Shown here: in pieces, positions 35,293 to 45,287 of the stretch
Numbering within the stretch: the stretch's first letter is position 1
Layout of the letters: each line of letters opens with the position of its first letter
DNA from: Cryobacterium glaciale
Lineage (GTDB): Bacteria; Actinomycetota; Actinomycetes; Actinomycetales; Microbacteriaceae
Assembly: GCF_004402535.1 (NCBI RefSeq)
Contig: NZ_SOEY01000018.1
Coordinates: 124,001 to 188,000, forward strand
Direction of reading: 5' to 3'
Length of the DNA: 64,000 nt
Notes under the pieces: generated by a model
Seen by the model: the letters and a program-made list of their open reading frames with translations, nothing else
Told to the model about the DNA's origin: nothing
The model's database searches: none
Program-made: the position numbers and the translations under genes

Positions 35293-35684
35293 AAGCCGCC
35301 GGCCAGGGCGCAGGAGTGCGCTTCGAGGGTCAGGCCCACGAATATTCCCGGCAGCCCCTGCGCAGTGGCTCGGGCACAGACGAACTCCCCGCGACGATCC
35401 GACGACAGGCTCGCCCCCACTACCGCACTGTGCACGAGCCCGGCGGCTCGCCCAGTGCTATCCCCGCGGGCGAGCGCACGCGCGGCGCTGGCGGCGGCAT
35501 CCGTCAACCGCACCTGCACTCCGACCACCTGAACGGCACCGAGGCAACAGGCCAGAACGAGCACGACGGCCGGCAGCGCCGTGGCGAATTCTGCCGTCGT
35601 GCTGCCCCGAGAGCCCCGAGTGCCTCGAAGGCCCCAGCGACTCCGAAGCCCCCCAAGACTCCGGCTACCCGATGCTGAGGGCAC
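35289..35684 (-). CDS. TadE-family pseudopilin
   Basis: A 131-aa protein. GSTTAEFATALPAVVLVLACC is the TadE signature, where the Glu marks the prepilin-peptidase site and a membrane helix follows. The remaining C-terminal domain has three cysteines. The start is uncertain; GTG 35684 lies inside the end of the DUF4244 gene (20-nt overlap) and is the nearest plausible choice, while an ATG frame extends to 35780 through sequence that belongs to the upstream gene. Confidence 0.78.
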   Translation of the reverse strand: MPSASGSRSLGGLRSRWGLRGTRGSRGSTTAEFATALPAVVLVLACCLGAVQVVGVQVRLTDAAASAARALARGDSTGRAAGLVHSAVVGASLSSDRRGEFVCARATAQGLPGIFVGLTLEAHSCALAGGL

Positions 35685-35925
35685 GTCGCACCAGGTCGGT
35701 GAGTATTCCCCGCACTTCGTCGCTGCGCAGGATGACAATAAGCAGCCCGGCGAATCCGACCGCGGCCATGGTGGCCACAACGTATTCCGCGGTCGCGGCT
35801 CCGGTCTCGTCGGCCAGACGTCTCAGCGCAGCGCGGCCGGGCGCGGCCGCTTCAGCAAGAACTGCGGGTCTCACCGGCGCTGCAGTTTCTGCCAGCGCTG
35901 CTGGCACAGCCATCTTTGTATACAC
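35665..35925 (-). CDS. DUF4244 pilin-like protein (Flp-type)
   Basis: An 86-aa protein that ends in the DUF4244 module (DETGAATAEYVVATMAAVGF, then a hydrophobic helix). GAATAEY is the processing and Glu5-like motif of Flp pilins. The GTG at 35925 is chosen because AAGGAG stands 8 nt upstream; an ATG at 35949 has no ribosome site. It is probably the major pilin of the short Tad system encoded here. Confidence 0.8.
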   Translation of the reverse strand: MYTKMAVPAALAETAAPVRPAVLAEAAAPGRAALRRLADETGAATAEYVVATMAAVGFAGLLIVILRSDEVRGILTDLVRRALSIG

Positions 35926-36034
35926 AGACTCGTCTCCTTCGGCGTCCATCGACGCGGGTTGGGCGGCACGAGCACGTTCACTCTGCTCCCGTCGGATCGT
36001 CCGCGCCGCGGCATTCGCCCATCTGTGGATAGGT

Positions 36035-37117
36035 TCAGAACGTCGTCAGGGTGGAGGACAGCACGCTGATCAGCAGCGGCACCACCCCGACGAGCATGAA
36101 CGCGGGCAGCACGCACAGGCCGAGCGGCAGCATCAGCGTCACCGAGAGCGTCGCGGCCCGGCGCTGCCCAGCACTGCGGGCATCGCGACGCAGTTGTTCG
36201 GCCTCGCTGCGCAGCAATTCCGCGGCGGGGACCCCCGCGCGCATCGACAGGTCGAGCACCCGATCAATGGGATCGACGTGGGAATCGGATGCGATGCCGT
36301 AACGCCCTGCCGCGGCCTGCACCAGGGCCCGCGAACGGTCGACCGACCCGCCGCCGGACATGGCAATCGCCATGAGCTCCAAGCGCAGCCCGGGCGTCAG
36401 CTCTGTCGGGGCGGCCCGGCGCACGAGCGCGCGGCTCCACCACGCGGCGGCGAGCATCAAGAGCGCGCCGCCAGCGAGGCAGACCAGCCCCGGCACGGTC
36501 GCAAACAGGGTGCGCAGGGAGTCGAAACCCATCAGGCTGCCGAAGAGAACGCCGATCACCGGCAGCACCATGACCAGCCGGGCCGTCGCTCGCGGGGCGG
36601 CCAAGGCCACCTCCAGGTCGCGCTGCACCTGGGCGAGTTCGCGCAGCGACGCGGCGAGCTCTCGCAGGCATCCGGCGAGCGGCGCACCCGCCTGGGTCGC
36701 CACCTGCCAGGCCGCGGCGAGTCCGAGCCACGCGCGCTCGGCCTGCCCCGCCCCCTCTCCCCTTCGGCCGGCGCGGGCCGACGCCGGCCCGCGCCGATCG
36801 CCACCAGTCGGCGGGTGATCCCGCGCTTGCCGGTGCGCCTGGCCGGCGATCGCGTCGGCCACACTCTCGCCGCGGGTCGCTGCTCGGGCTGCAGCCCGCA
36901 GGATGCCCGTGGTCGCCGAATCAGCCCGGCTGGCCGGCGGTCGGCTGTACCTCCGCCCGGCCGTAATCGGCTCGGCACCCGAACCGGACGGCGCATTTCG
37001 GGCCGGCAACAAATACCCCCAGGCCGACACCGGGGAGACGCCGGCCGACAGCAACACCGCGAGCCGCTGCGTGACCGCCGCGACTTCCTCGATCGGCGGC
37101 ACCGCTTCAGCCGACAT
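36035..37117 (-). CDS. Type II secretion F-domain protein (TadB/TadC-like)
   Basis: A 360-aa inner-membrane platform protein. A T2SSF module (ERAWLGLAAAWQVATQAGAP, continuing with LAGCLRELAASLRE) is followed by two pairs of membrane helices. Full Tad systems have separate TadB and TadC; here one protein covers the role. A low-complexity Arg/Gly stretch (about residues 95-125) lies in the N-terminal cytoplasmic part. Its ATG overlaps the tadA stop by one base of the ATGA type. Confidence 0.82.
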   Translation of the reverse strand: MSAEAVPPIEEVAAVTQRLAVLLSAGVSPVSAWGYLLPARNAPSGSGAEPITAGRRYSRPPASRADSATTGILRAAARAATRGESVADAIAGQAHRQARDHPPTGGDRRGPASARAGRRGEGAGQAERAWLGLAAAWQVATQAGAPLAGCLRELAASLRELAQVQRDLEVALAAPRATARLVMVLPVIGVLFGSLMGFDSLRTLFATVPGLVCLAGGALLMLAAAWWSRALVRRAAPTELTPGLRLELMAIAMSGGGSVDRSRALVQAAAGRYGIASDSHVDPIDRVLDLSMRAGVPAAELLRSEAEQLRRDARSAGQRRAATLSVTLMLPLGLCVLPAFMLVGVVPLLISVLSSTLTTF

Positions 37118-38235
37118 CAGACCGCCTCGATCGACAGCCGGTCACGGCCATTAAGGGTGAACCGGCCCACCGCGTCGAGCCGTCGCACCCCGTCGGTGCG
37201 TTCCAGGTGCAGCACCAGCCCGATCGCGCTCACCGTCTGCCGGGCCACGGCCGCGGCGCTCATCCCGGCAAGCGCACCGAGCGCTTCCAACCGGGCCGGA
37301 ACATCTTCGAGCGAATTCGCGTGCAGCGTGCCGGCTCCCCCGTCGTGCCCGGTATTGAGGGCGGCGAGCAACTCACGAATCTCAGAACCGCGGCACTCCC
37401 CCAGAACGAGCCGATCCGGGCGCATGCGCAGCGCCTCTCGCAACAGCGCCTCCAGGCCGATGCGCCCCGCTCCCTCCAGATTGGCCTGCCGGGCTTCCAG
37501 CGCGACCACGTGCGGATGCCGGATGCGCAGCTCGGCCACATCTTCGATCGCGACAATGCGCTCGTCGGACGGCGCTTCACCGAGCAGCGCGGCCAGCAGG
37601 GTCGTCTTTCCACTCCCGGCGGCACCGGTGATGAGCAGGTTCTGACGGCCTCGCACCGCAGCACGCAGACGGCTCAGCCGGGCAGCGGATGCCTCCCCCA
37701 CGCCGAACAAGCCAGCATCAGCGAGCGCACCGAGGCTGCGGTCTGCGGCGTGCGGCAGCCGAATCGAGAGCAGCGTTCCCGTACTCGACACCGGCGGCAG
37801 CACAGCATGCACCCGGATACCGTCGGCCAGACGAACGTCGACGCACGGGCTCGCCTCATCGATGTGCCGACCGCCGAGGGCGATCAGCCGCACAGCCAAC
37901 TCCCGCACTGCGGCCTCACCGAGTTGCCACGCGGGCGCGAAGGCGAGGCCCTGCCCGGCATCGATCCACAGCCCGGAGTCGCCGTTGACGAACAGGTCCG
38001 TGGTTTCGGGGTGTGCGGCGTAGCTGGCCAGCGGTCCGAGCGCGCGCACGTTCAGGCGGTGATCGCCGACCGTAGTCGGTTCAGCGGCAGGCCTGGTGGC
38101 CGTGCTATGCCGAGCGGCGTTCGCGGGCGGCGACACAGCAGATTTCGCACCGACGAACGTCGGCGTGCCAGGATCTGCCCACGGCGCCACGGCCGGAACA
38201 GCGTAGGAGGGAACGGCAACGAAGGGCTGACCCAT
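37117..38235 (-). CDS. tadA: Tad pilus assembly ATPase (TadA/CpaF, VirB11 family)
   Basis: A 372-aa hexameric secretion ATPase. The Walker A is ITGAAGSGKTTLL, the Asp box and Walker B region read DRLVLGECRGSEI, and the histidine box region (NTGHDGGAGTLHANS) is present. The N-terminus has an unusual Pro/Ala-rich extension of about 55 residues before the core. It is the first gene of a five-gene minus-strand operon. In mycobacteria the orthologous position follows a MinD-like Ssd gene, which is missing here. Confidence 0.9.
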   Translation of the reverse strand: MGQPFVAVPSYAVPAVAPWADPGTPTFVGAKSAVSPPANAARHSTATRPAAEPTTVGDHRLNVRALGPLASYAAHPETTDLFVNGDSGLWIDAGQGLAFAPAWQLGEAAVRELAVRLIALGGRHIDEASPCVDVRLADGIRVHAVLPPVSSTGTLLSIRLPHAADRSLGALADAGLFGVGEASAARLSRLRAAVRGRQNLLITGAAGSGKTTLLAALLGEAPSDERIVAIEDVAELRIRHPHVVALEARQANLEGAGRIGLEALLREALRMRPDRLVLGECRGSEIRELLAALNTGHDGGAGTLHANSLEDVPARLEALGALAGMSAAAVARQTVSAIGLVLHLERTDGVRRLDAVGRFTLNGRDRLSIEAV

Positions 38236-38339
38236 GCTTCGACGCTAGGGCCCCGCGACCTCGCGCCGGCGGCTGCCGCAGATTCTGTGGACAGCCTGCG
38301 GGGCCTCAGGCTTGGGGAGGAGGCGCGTTAAACAGAAGG

Positions 38340-38396
38340 GGCGGCACCTATTGGGGGGAACAGGTGCCGCCTAGCACCACGCAGATTGGGGGGAAC
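38340..38396. promoter_or_regulatory. Hairpin with a G-tract loop plus a second copy of the loop sequence
   Basis: A perfect 10-bp stem (38340-38349/38362-38371) presents the loop ATTGGGGGGAAC. The same 12-mer recurs at 38385-38396, 35 nt later. It lies in the 406-nt gap between tadA and acs. No known riboswitch matches; it could be a protein-binding or regulatory RNA element. Confidence 0.5.
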
Positions 38397-38504
38397 CGTA
38401 CGCGATGCTGGTCAAAACTTTCGTTCAGACGTATTTCAGTTTACGCAGCCGCGCTCAAATTGCAAGTCCAATGTCCTCATTTGAGAGGACACTCGGCCGG
38501 GGGG

Positions 38505-38529
38505 TAAAAAATGCCCCTGAAACAGGGGC
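38505..38529 (-). terminator. Intrinsic terminator on the minus strand upstream of the tad operon
   Basis: A 7-bp stem (38513-38519/38523-38529) with a 3-nt loop is followed on the minus strand by ATTTTTTACC. Any transcript heading toward tadA from the acs side would meet it about 270 nt before tadA. A second hairpin (7-bp arms at 38472-38478/38485-38491) lies just beyond. Confidence 0.7.
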
Positions 38530-38641
38530 CCCGTTTCTCAGTATTTCGGTTGTGTATACAGAGATTGACCCGGAACCGGTAGGGTTCAGGTGAGCTGGCA
38601 ATGTCCTGCATGCACGTAACGCAAAGGAGCGAATTACACAT

Positions 38642-40615
<1,974 letters not shown>

Positions 40616-40631
40616 CCAGCCGAATAAGAGT

Positions 40632-40674
40632 TGAGGCCGTTCCCGGAAGGGAGCGGCCTCAGCTGTTTCTTCTC
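40632..40674 (+). terminator. Intrinsic terminator of acs
   Basis: A 13-bp stem (40632-40644/40649-40661, one G-U pair) with a GGAA tetraloop is followed by GCTGTTTCTTCTC. Confidence 0.85.
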
Positions 40675-40682
40675 ACAATTGC

Positions 40683-40774
40683 GCATAACTCCTGCAATTC
40701 GTGGCCCGGCTCAGCGAGAGCCTTGATTTTCAGCGGATGCTCCGCGCGGCCGTCCCGAATTGCAGGAGTTATGC
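40683..40774. repeat. 92-bp extragenic element with perfect 18-bp terminal inverted repeats
   Basis: GCATAACTCCTGCAATTC (40683-40700) and its exact complement (40757-40774) enclose 56 nt, which itself folds into two 5-bp hairpins (GGCTC-GAGCC and GCGGA-TCCGC). The whole resembles a three-way junction. It lies between the convergent acs and RidA genes, ending 7 nt from the RidA stop. Confidence 0.9.
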
Positions 40775-40780
40775 ACGGGG

Positions 40781-41251
40781 TTACGCGAACGCGACGACAA
40801 ACTCGATCTCGACCGGGGCATCGAGCGGCAGCACGGCAACGCCGACGGCGGAACGCGCGTGCCGCCCGATGTCGCCGAAGATCAGGGCGAGCACGTCGGA
40901 GGCGCCGTTGACCACGGTCGGCTGGCCGGTGAACGACGGGTCAGACGCAACGAAGCCGGTGACCTTGACCACCTGGGTGATGCGGTCGAGCGACCCGATC
41001 ACGCTCTTGATGGCGGCGAGACCGTTGAGCGCGCAGGTGCGGGCGTACTCCTGGGCGTCGGCAGCGGGCACGAGGCCGTGGCCGTCACCGACCTTACCGG
41101 CGGCGGGCAGCGCGCCAGACACCATCGGCAGCTGGCCGGCAGTGTAGACGAACCCGTTGCTGATCACGGCGGGCAAGTACGCGGCAACGGGGGGCACTAC
41201 GTTGGGCAGTACCAGTCCGAGTTCGGCCAGGCGTGCTTCGATTTTCGACAC
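40781..41251 (-). CDS. RidA/YjgF-family enamine/imine deaminase
   Basis: A 156-aa protein that hydrolyses reactive enamine/imine intermediates. Family motifs are YTAGQLPM near the N-terminal third and a conserved Arg-containing C-terminus (ARSAVGVAVLPLDAPVEIEF). It is somewhat longer than E. coli RidA and fits the LBP-like subfamily (Rv3678c). The GTG at 41251 follows GAAGAGG by 7 nt. It starts 2 nt after the stop of the tiny gene upstream, so the two are coupled. Confidence 0.88.
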   Translation of the reverse strand: MSKIEARLAELGLVLPNVVPPVAAYLPAVISNGFVYTAGQLPMVSGALPAAGKVGDGHGLVPAADAQEYARTCALNGLAAIKSVIGSLDRITQVVKVTGFVASDPSFTGQPTVVNGASDVLALIFGDIGRHARSAVGVAVLPLDAPVEIEFVVAFA

Positions 41252-41253
41252 GA

Positions 41254-41421
41254 TTATGCCTCTTCCTTGGGCGCGAGCGGGCGTTTCAGATAGGCAACGA
41301 GACCGCCTTCTGGGCCGGGGACAACCTGCACGAGTTCCCACCCGTCGGTGCCCCAGTTGTTCAAAATGGCGGCCGTGTTGTGGATCATCAACGGCGTTGT
41401 GAGGTATTCCCAGGCGGGCAT
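41254..41421 (-). CDS. DUF4177-like 55-aa protein
   Basis: A short real gene of 55 codons: MPAWEYLTTPLMIHN at the start, NNWGTDGWELVQVVPGPEGG in the middle and YLKRPLAPKEEA at the end. The WEY...NNWGTDGWELVQV pattern is that of DUF4177, found next to RidA in actinobacteria (the Rv3678A position). The ATG at 41421 follows AGGAG. Function is unknown. It diverges from the PBP gene across only 50 nt. Confidence 0.88.
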   Translation of the reverse strand: MPAWEYLTTPLMIHNTAAILNNWGTDGWELVQVVPGPEGGLVAYLKRPLAPKEEA

Positions 41422-41471
41422 GTGACTCCTATTGAGGCGGGCATTCAGATTTGTCGCTTACGCTCAAGTCT

Positions 41472-44078
41472 ATGTCTGCCAAAAATCGAACCGTGAGCGG
41501 GGCTCTGGGGGGCCTCCTGGGTATCGTCGGAATGAGTGCCGTTGCCGGCATTCTCGTGACCGCCGCCGTCGCCCCAGCCGTTGCCCTGTCCGGCATGGCC
41601 GCCACGAACACCATCAACGTGTTCGACAGCCTGCCCGAGTATCTCTCCATCGATCAGCTCTCCCAGAAGAGCAACATCTATGCATCGAGCAACCCGGACG
41701 ATCCGGTCGGCAGCCGCGTGCTCCTCGCTTCGTTCTACGAGCAGAACCGGGTGGACGTCGCGTCCGACGCGATCAGCCAGTTCGTGAAGGACGCCGCGAT
41801 TGCCGGTGAAGACCCGCGTTTCATGGAACACGGCGGCGTAGACATCCAGTCGAGCTTCAACGGCGCCGTGCAGACCCTGGCCGGCGGCGAAACCCGGGGT
41901 GGCTCCTCCATCACCCAGCAGTATGTGAAGAACGTACTGATTCAAAAATGCGAGGTCATGACCGACGCCGACGCGGCGAAGTCTTGCTATGACGACGCCA
42001 CCAAGACCACGGCCGACCGCAAGCTGCGCGAGATGCGCCTCGCGATCGGCCTCGAGAAGAAGTACGAAAAAGCAGACATTCTTCGCGGCTACCTCAACAT
42101 CGCCGGTTATGGCGGAACGGTCTACGGCATCGAAGCCGCCGCCAACTACTACTTCAACACCACAGCACTCGCCTTGACCCTGCCGCAGGCGGCGAGCCTG
42201 GTCGCGATCGTGAACAACCCGGTCAAGTTTCAGCTCGACCGGCCAGACAGCGAGACCAACGGTGCGGCCAACGGCTATGCGGCGAACAAGGTGCGCCGCG
42301 ACTACATCCTGACTGAGATGCTCAAGTACGACAAGATCGTGCAGGCTGACTATGACGCCGCGATCGCGGCGCCCATCGAGCCCGTGATCACCGTGCCGAG
42401 CACCGGCTGCCAGACCGCCGGAGGCAGCGCCTACTTCTGTGACTACGTCACCAAGATTCTGAAGTCCGATCCCACCTTCGGAGCGGATGCTGAAGCCCGC
42501 CTCGCGAACTTCCAACGCGGCGGCTTCGACGTGTACACCACGCTCGACCTCGAACTGCAGGGTGCCGCCGAGAATTCCCTGAACAAGTACGTTCCCAAGA
42601 CGTATCCCGGCTGGGACGTCGGCGGGGTCGTTTCGAGCGTCAAGGTCGGTACCGGTGAGGTGCTCGCCATGGCGCAGAACAAGGATTACAGCCAGGTGGA
42701 GCAACCCGCCGGCAGCAACTTCACGAGCATCAACTACAACACCGACCGCGCCACGGGCGGTTCCAGCGGTTTCCAGCCCGGTTCAACTTACAAGGTCTTC
42801 ACACTGGCCGAGTGGCTCAAGGAGGGACACGCCCTCACCGAGCGAGTTGACTCACGAGTCAAAGCGAACTGGGGAACTTTCCAGGACAGCTGTCTTGGTC
42901 CGCAAAACTACGGCACGGGGTTCAGCCCGCGCAATGACGGCGGCGAGGGCGGCTCCAATGAGACGGCGCTGCACTCGACCACCCGGTCGATCAACACCGG
43001 CTTCATCGGCATGGCCAAGAAGCTCGACCTGTGCGGGATCAAGAAGACCGCTGAGGCCTTCGACGTGCACGCGGCCGACGGCGGCGACCTCGGCCAGAAC
43101 GCGTCGTCGGTCATCGGCACGAACTACGTCGCCCCGCTCACCATGGCCGTCGCGTTCGCCGGCATCGCCAACAACGGCATGACCTGCACCCCCATCGTCA
43201 TTCGCAGCATGATCGGTTCCGGCGGAGCCGAGCTGCCGATCCCCAAGTCGACGTGCACGCAGTCGGTCACGCCGGAGGTAGCCGCTGGCATGCAGTACGC
43301 CATGGCGACCACGACGACCGGCAATGGAACAGCCGCCTCATCGGGCTCGCGCACCTCGCCCAAGGTGCCTATCATCGGCAAGACTGGAACCACCGACTCC
43401 GCCAAAGACACCTGGATGAGCGGTGCCAGCAGCAAGGTCGCCACCGTTGTCGGCGTGGTCAACGTGAGCGGGACGTTTAAAAACCAGCGCTTCACCAAGC
43501 TCAACGGAACCCAGGCGTCCCTCGTCCGCCACCTCATTTGGCCCCAAGTCATGAGCGTCGCCAACGCCAAGTACGGTGGAGACGCCTTTCCGGAGGCCAC
43601 GTCGAGCGTGATCAACGCCGTCGCCATTCCGGTTCCCGACGTGCGCGGCAAGTCCATGGCCGAAGCGAAAACGACCATCGAGGCGGCCGGATTCTCCTTC
43701 GTCGACGGCGGTGCGACGACCTCGGAGATGCCGGCCGGTACCGTGGCCAACACGGATCCGGCGGGCGGTTCCGCATCCACTCGCGGTGCGACGATCACGG
43801 CATTCTCGAGCGACGGTACGGGAGTCACCATCCCCACCGGGATCATTGGCAAGTCCGAAACGGATGCCCGAACGACGCTCACCGGCGCGCCCTACAGCTT
43901 CACCGTAGCCAAGCTCGAGCAGGCGGTGACCGACAAGGCGCAAGACGGCAAGGTTGTCGCCATTCAGCCTGGTGAGGGCACGGCCGGCCGCCCCGGTGAC
44001 GCCGTGACCATCGTCATCGGCAAATACACAGCGCCAGCGCCAGCGCCAGCAGCGACCGAAAAGAACCCCAAAGAGTGA
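41472..44078 (+). CDS. ponA2: Bifunctional penicillin-binding protein (PonA2 type) with PASTA domains
   Basis: An 868-aa class A PBP with an N-terminal membrane helix. The GT51 glycosyltransferase domain has EDPRFMEHGGVD and GGSSITQQYVKN; the transpeptidase domain has STYK in FQPGSTYKVF, SIN in TRSINTGF and KTGTTD. Two PASTA-like modules (VPDVRGKSMAEAKTTIEAAG and a second after GVTIPTGIIGKSE) precede an Ala/Pro tail. It polymerises and cross-links peptidoglycan. Start ATG 41472 is chosen; a TTG at 41451 is possible. It overlaps the next gene by 4 nt. Confidence 0.93.
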   Translation: MSAKNRTVSGALGGLLGIVGMSAVAGILVTAAVAPAVALSGMAATNTINVFDSLPEYLSIDQLSQKSNIYASSNPDDPVGSRVLLASFYEQNRVDVASDAISQFVKDAAIAGEDPRFMEHGGVDIQSSFNGAVQTLAGGETRGGSSITQQYVKNVLIQKCEVMTDADAAKSCYDDATKTTADRKLREMRLAIGLEKKYEKADILRGYLNIAGYGGTVYGIEAAANYYFNTTALALTLPQAASLVAIVNNPVKFQLDRPDSETNGAANGYAANKVRRDYILTEMLKYDKIVQADYDAAIAAPIEPVITVPSTGCQTAGGSAYFCDYVTKILKSDPTFGADAEARLANFQRGGFDVYTTLDLELQGAAENSLNKYVPKTYPGWDVGGVVSSVKVGTGEVLAMAQNKDYSQVEQPAGSNFTSINYNTDRATGGSSGFQPGSTYKVFTLAEWLKEGHALTERVDSRVKANWGTFQDSCLGPQNYGTGFSPRNDGGEGGSNETALHSTTRSINTGFIGMAKKLDLCGIKKTAEAFDVHAADGGDLGQNASSVIGTNYVAPLTMAVAFAGIANNGMTCTPIVIRSMIGSGGAELPIPKSTCTQSVTPEVAAGMQYAMATTTTGNGTAASSGSRTSPKVPIIGKTGTTDSAKDTWMSGASSKVATVVGVVNVSGTFKNQRFTKLNGTQASLVRHLIWPQVMSVANAKYGGDAFPEATSSVINAVAIPVPDVRGKSMAEAKTTIEAAGFSFVDGGATTSEMPAGTVANTDPAGGSASTRGATITAFSSDGTGVTIPTGIIGKSETDARTTLTGAPYSFTVAKLEQAVTDKAQDGKVVAIQPGEGTAGRPGDAVTIVIGKYTAPAPAPAATEKNPKE

Positions 44079-45067
44079 CCGCCCTTCGCCGCCTCGGCGG
44101 GGGCGGACGGCTCGTCGGCACGTCGCTCGCGGCGGCGGGCGCGCTCAGCCTCGCCGCCTTCGCCTGGGGTGCGCTCGTGGAGCGCACCCGGTTCACACTG
44201 CGGGAGGTGAGCGTACCGGTGCTCGCGCCGGGCTCAGCATCCATTCGGGTGCTGCACCTCTCCGACCTGCACATGGCGCCCTGGCAGAAGAACAAGCAGG
44301 AGTGGGTGCGCAGCCTCGCCGCGCTGAAGCCCGACCTCGTGGTCGACACCGGAGACAACCTTGGGCATGAAGACGGCGTCAGGGGCATCGAGTACGCCCT
44401 CGCCCCGTTCCGCGGCATCCCCGGTGTCTTCGTCAACGGGTCCAACGACTTTGTGGGACCGCAGCTCAAGAACCCGTTCACCTATTTCGGCGGGCCGTCG
44501 AGTCGACGCACCATTCGCGGGGAGGAACTCGACACCGACGCTCTGCGCCGGGTCTTCGCCGATCTCGGTTGGACCGACATCAACAATGCGGCCGAGTCCC
44601 TCGACCTGAAAGATACCCACGTGGAGTTCTTCGGCGTCGACGACCCGCACATCGGTCGGGACCGGCTCGATCTGATCACGCGCGCGATCGACGACCTGCG
44701 GGCCAACGATCCGCTCGGCGACGATGTCTGGCCCGACCCGGAAGAGGCCGCAGCCCCGCGGTCAACGCTCACCGTTGGCGTGGCGCACGCGCCGTACCAA
44801 CGCGTGCTGAACTCCTTCGTGAATCACGGCGCCCAGCTGATTCTGGCCGGACACACCCACGGCGGCCAGGTCTGCGTGCCCGGTTTCGGCGCTCTCGTGA
44901 CCAACTGCGATATTCCGCGCCGCCAGGTGAAGGGGTTGAGCCTCTGGAACCACGGCCTGCGCACCGCTTTTCTGAACGTCTCGGCTGGCCTCGGTACCTC
45001 GATTTATGCGCCCGTGCGCTTCGCCTGCCCGCCCGAGGCGACCCTGCTCACGTTGACCGCGGCCTAA
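44075..45067 (+). CDS. Metallophosphoesterase, membrane-anchored
   Basis: A 330-aa calcineurin-like phosphoesterase. An N-terminal hydrophobic segment precedes the metal motifs LHLSDLHM, VVDTGDNL, GSNDF (in place of the usual GNHE/D) and AGHTHGGQ. It starts with GTG overlapping the PBP stop by 4 nt, and the same gene pair exists in mycobacteria (Rv3682-Rv3683). An envelope-related role is likely, but the substrate is unknown. The Ser in GSNDF at the GNHD position recurs in relatives of this group as I remember them. Confidence 0.88.
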   Translation: MTALRRLGGGGRLVGTSLAAAGALSLAAFAWGALVERTRFTLREVSVPVLAPGSASIRVLHLSDLHMAPWQKNKQEWVRSLAALKPDLVVDTGDNLGHEDGVRGIEYALAPFRGIPGVFVNGSNDFVGPQLKNPFTYFGGPSSRRTIRGEELDTDALRRVFADLGWTDINNAAESLDLKDTHVEFFGVDDPHIGRDRLDLITRAIDDLRANDPLGDDVWPDPEEAAAPRSTLTVGVAHAPYQRVLNSFVNHGAQLILAGHTHGGQVCVPGFGALVTNCDIPRRQVKGLSLWNHGLRTAFLNVSAGLGTSIYAPVRFACPPEATLLTLTAA

Positions 45068-45130
45068 CTGCCCGCTCAATTCGTCGTGGGACGCATTGAG
45101 CGCCTATACTGATTGAGGCCCACGGGCCAT

Positions 45131-45204
45131 CGGGGTATGGCGCAGCTTGGTAGCGCGCGTCGTTCGGGACGACGAGGTCGCAGGTTCAAATCCTGTTACC
45201 CCGA
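45131..45204 (+). tRNA. tRNA-Pro (anticodon CGG)
   Basis: A cloverleaf of 74 nt: acceptor CGGGGTA pairs with TACCCCG, the anticodon arm CGTCG-TTCGGGA-CGACG has anticodon CGG (reading CCG), and the T-arm has GGTTCAAATCC. The 3' CCA is not encoded. Confidence 0.95.
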
Positions 45205-45242
45205 CAGCAGTGGCAATAACAACAACACCGCGAACAACTGTG

Positions 45243-45276
45243 AAACCCCCACTCAAGCCGAGTGGGGGTTTTGTTG
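45243..45276 (+). terminator. Intrinsic terminator of tRNA-Pro
   Basis: A 12-bp stem (45243-45254/45260-45271) with a 5-nt loop, followed by TTTTGTTG. It ends about 12 nt before the start codon of the MFS gene. Confidence 0.9.
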
Positions 45277-45287
45277 TAGGATCTCCT

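Noticed and set aside
35114-37645. 843-codon plus-strand frame over the tad genes
   Set aside because: The minus strand has five consecutive genes with Tad signatures and overlapping starts; the plus frame is Arg/Ser/Pro rich and unlike any family.
45131-45287. tRNA-Pro considered as a phage attachment site
   Set aside because: No integrase, no direct repeat of the tRNA 3' end in the window, and the downstream gene is an ordinary MFS transporter.
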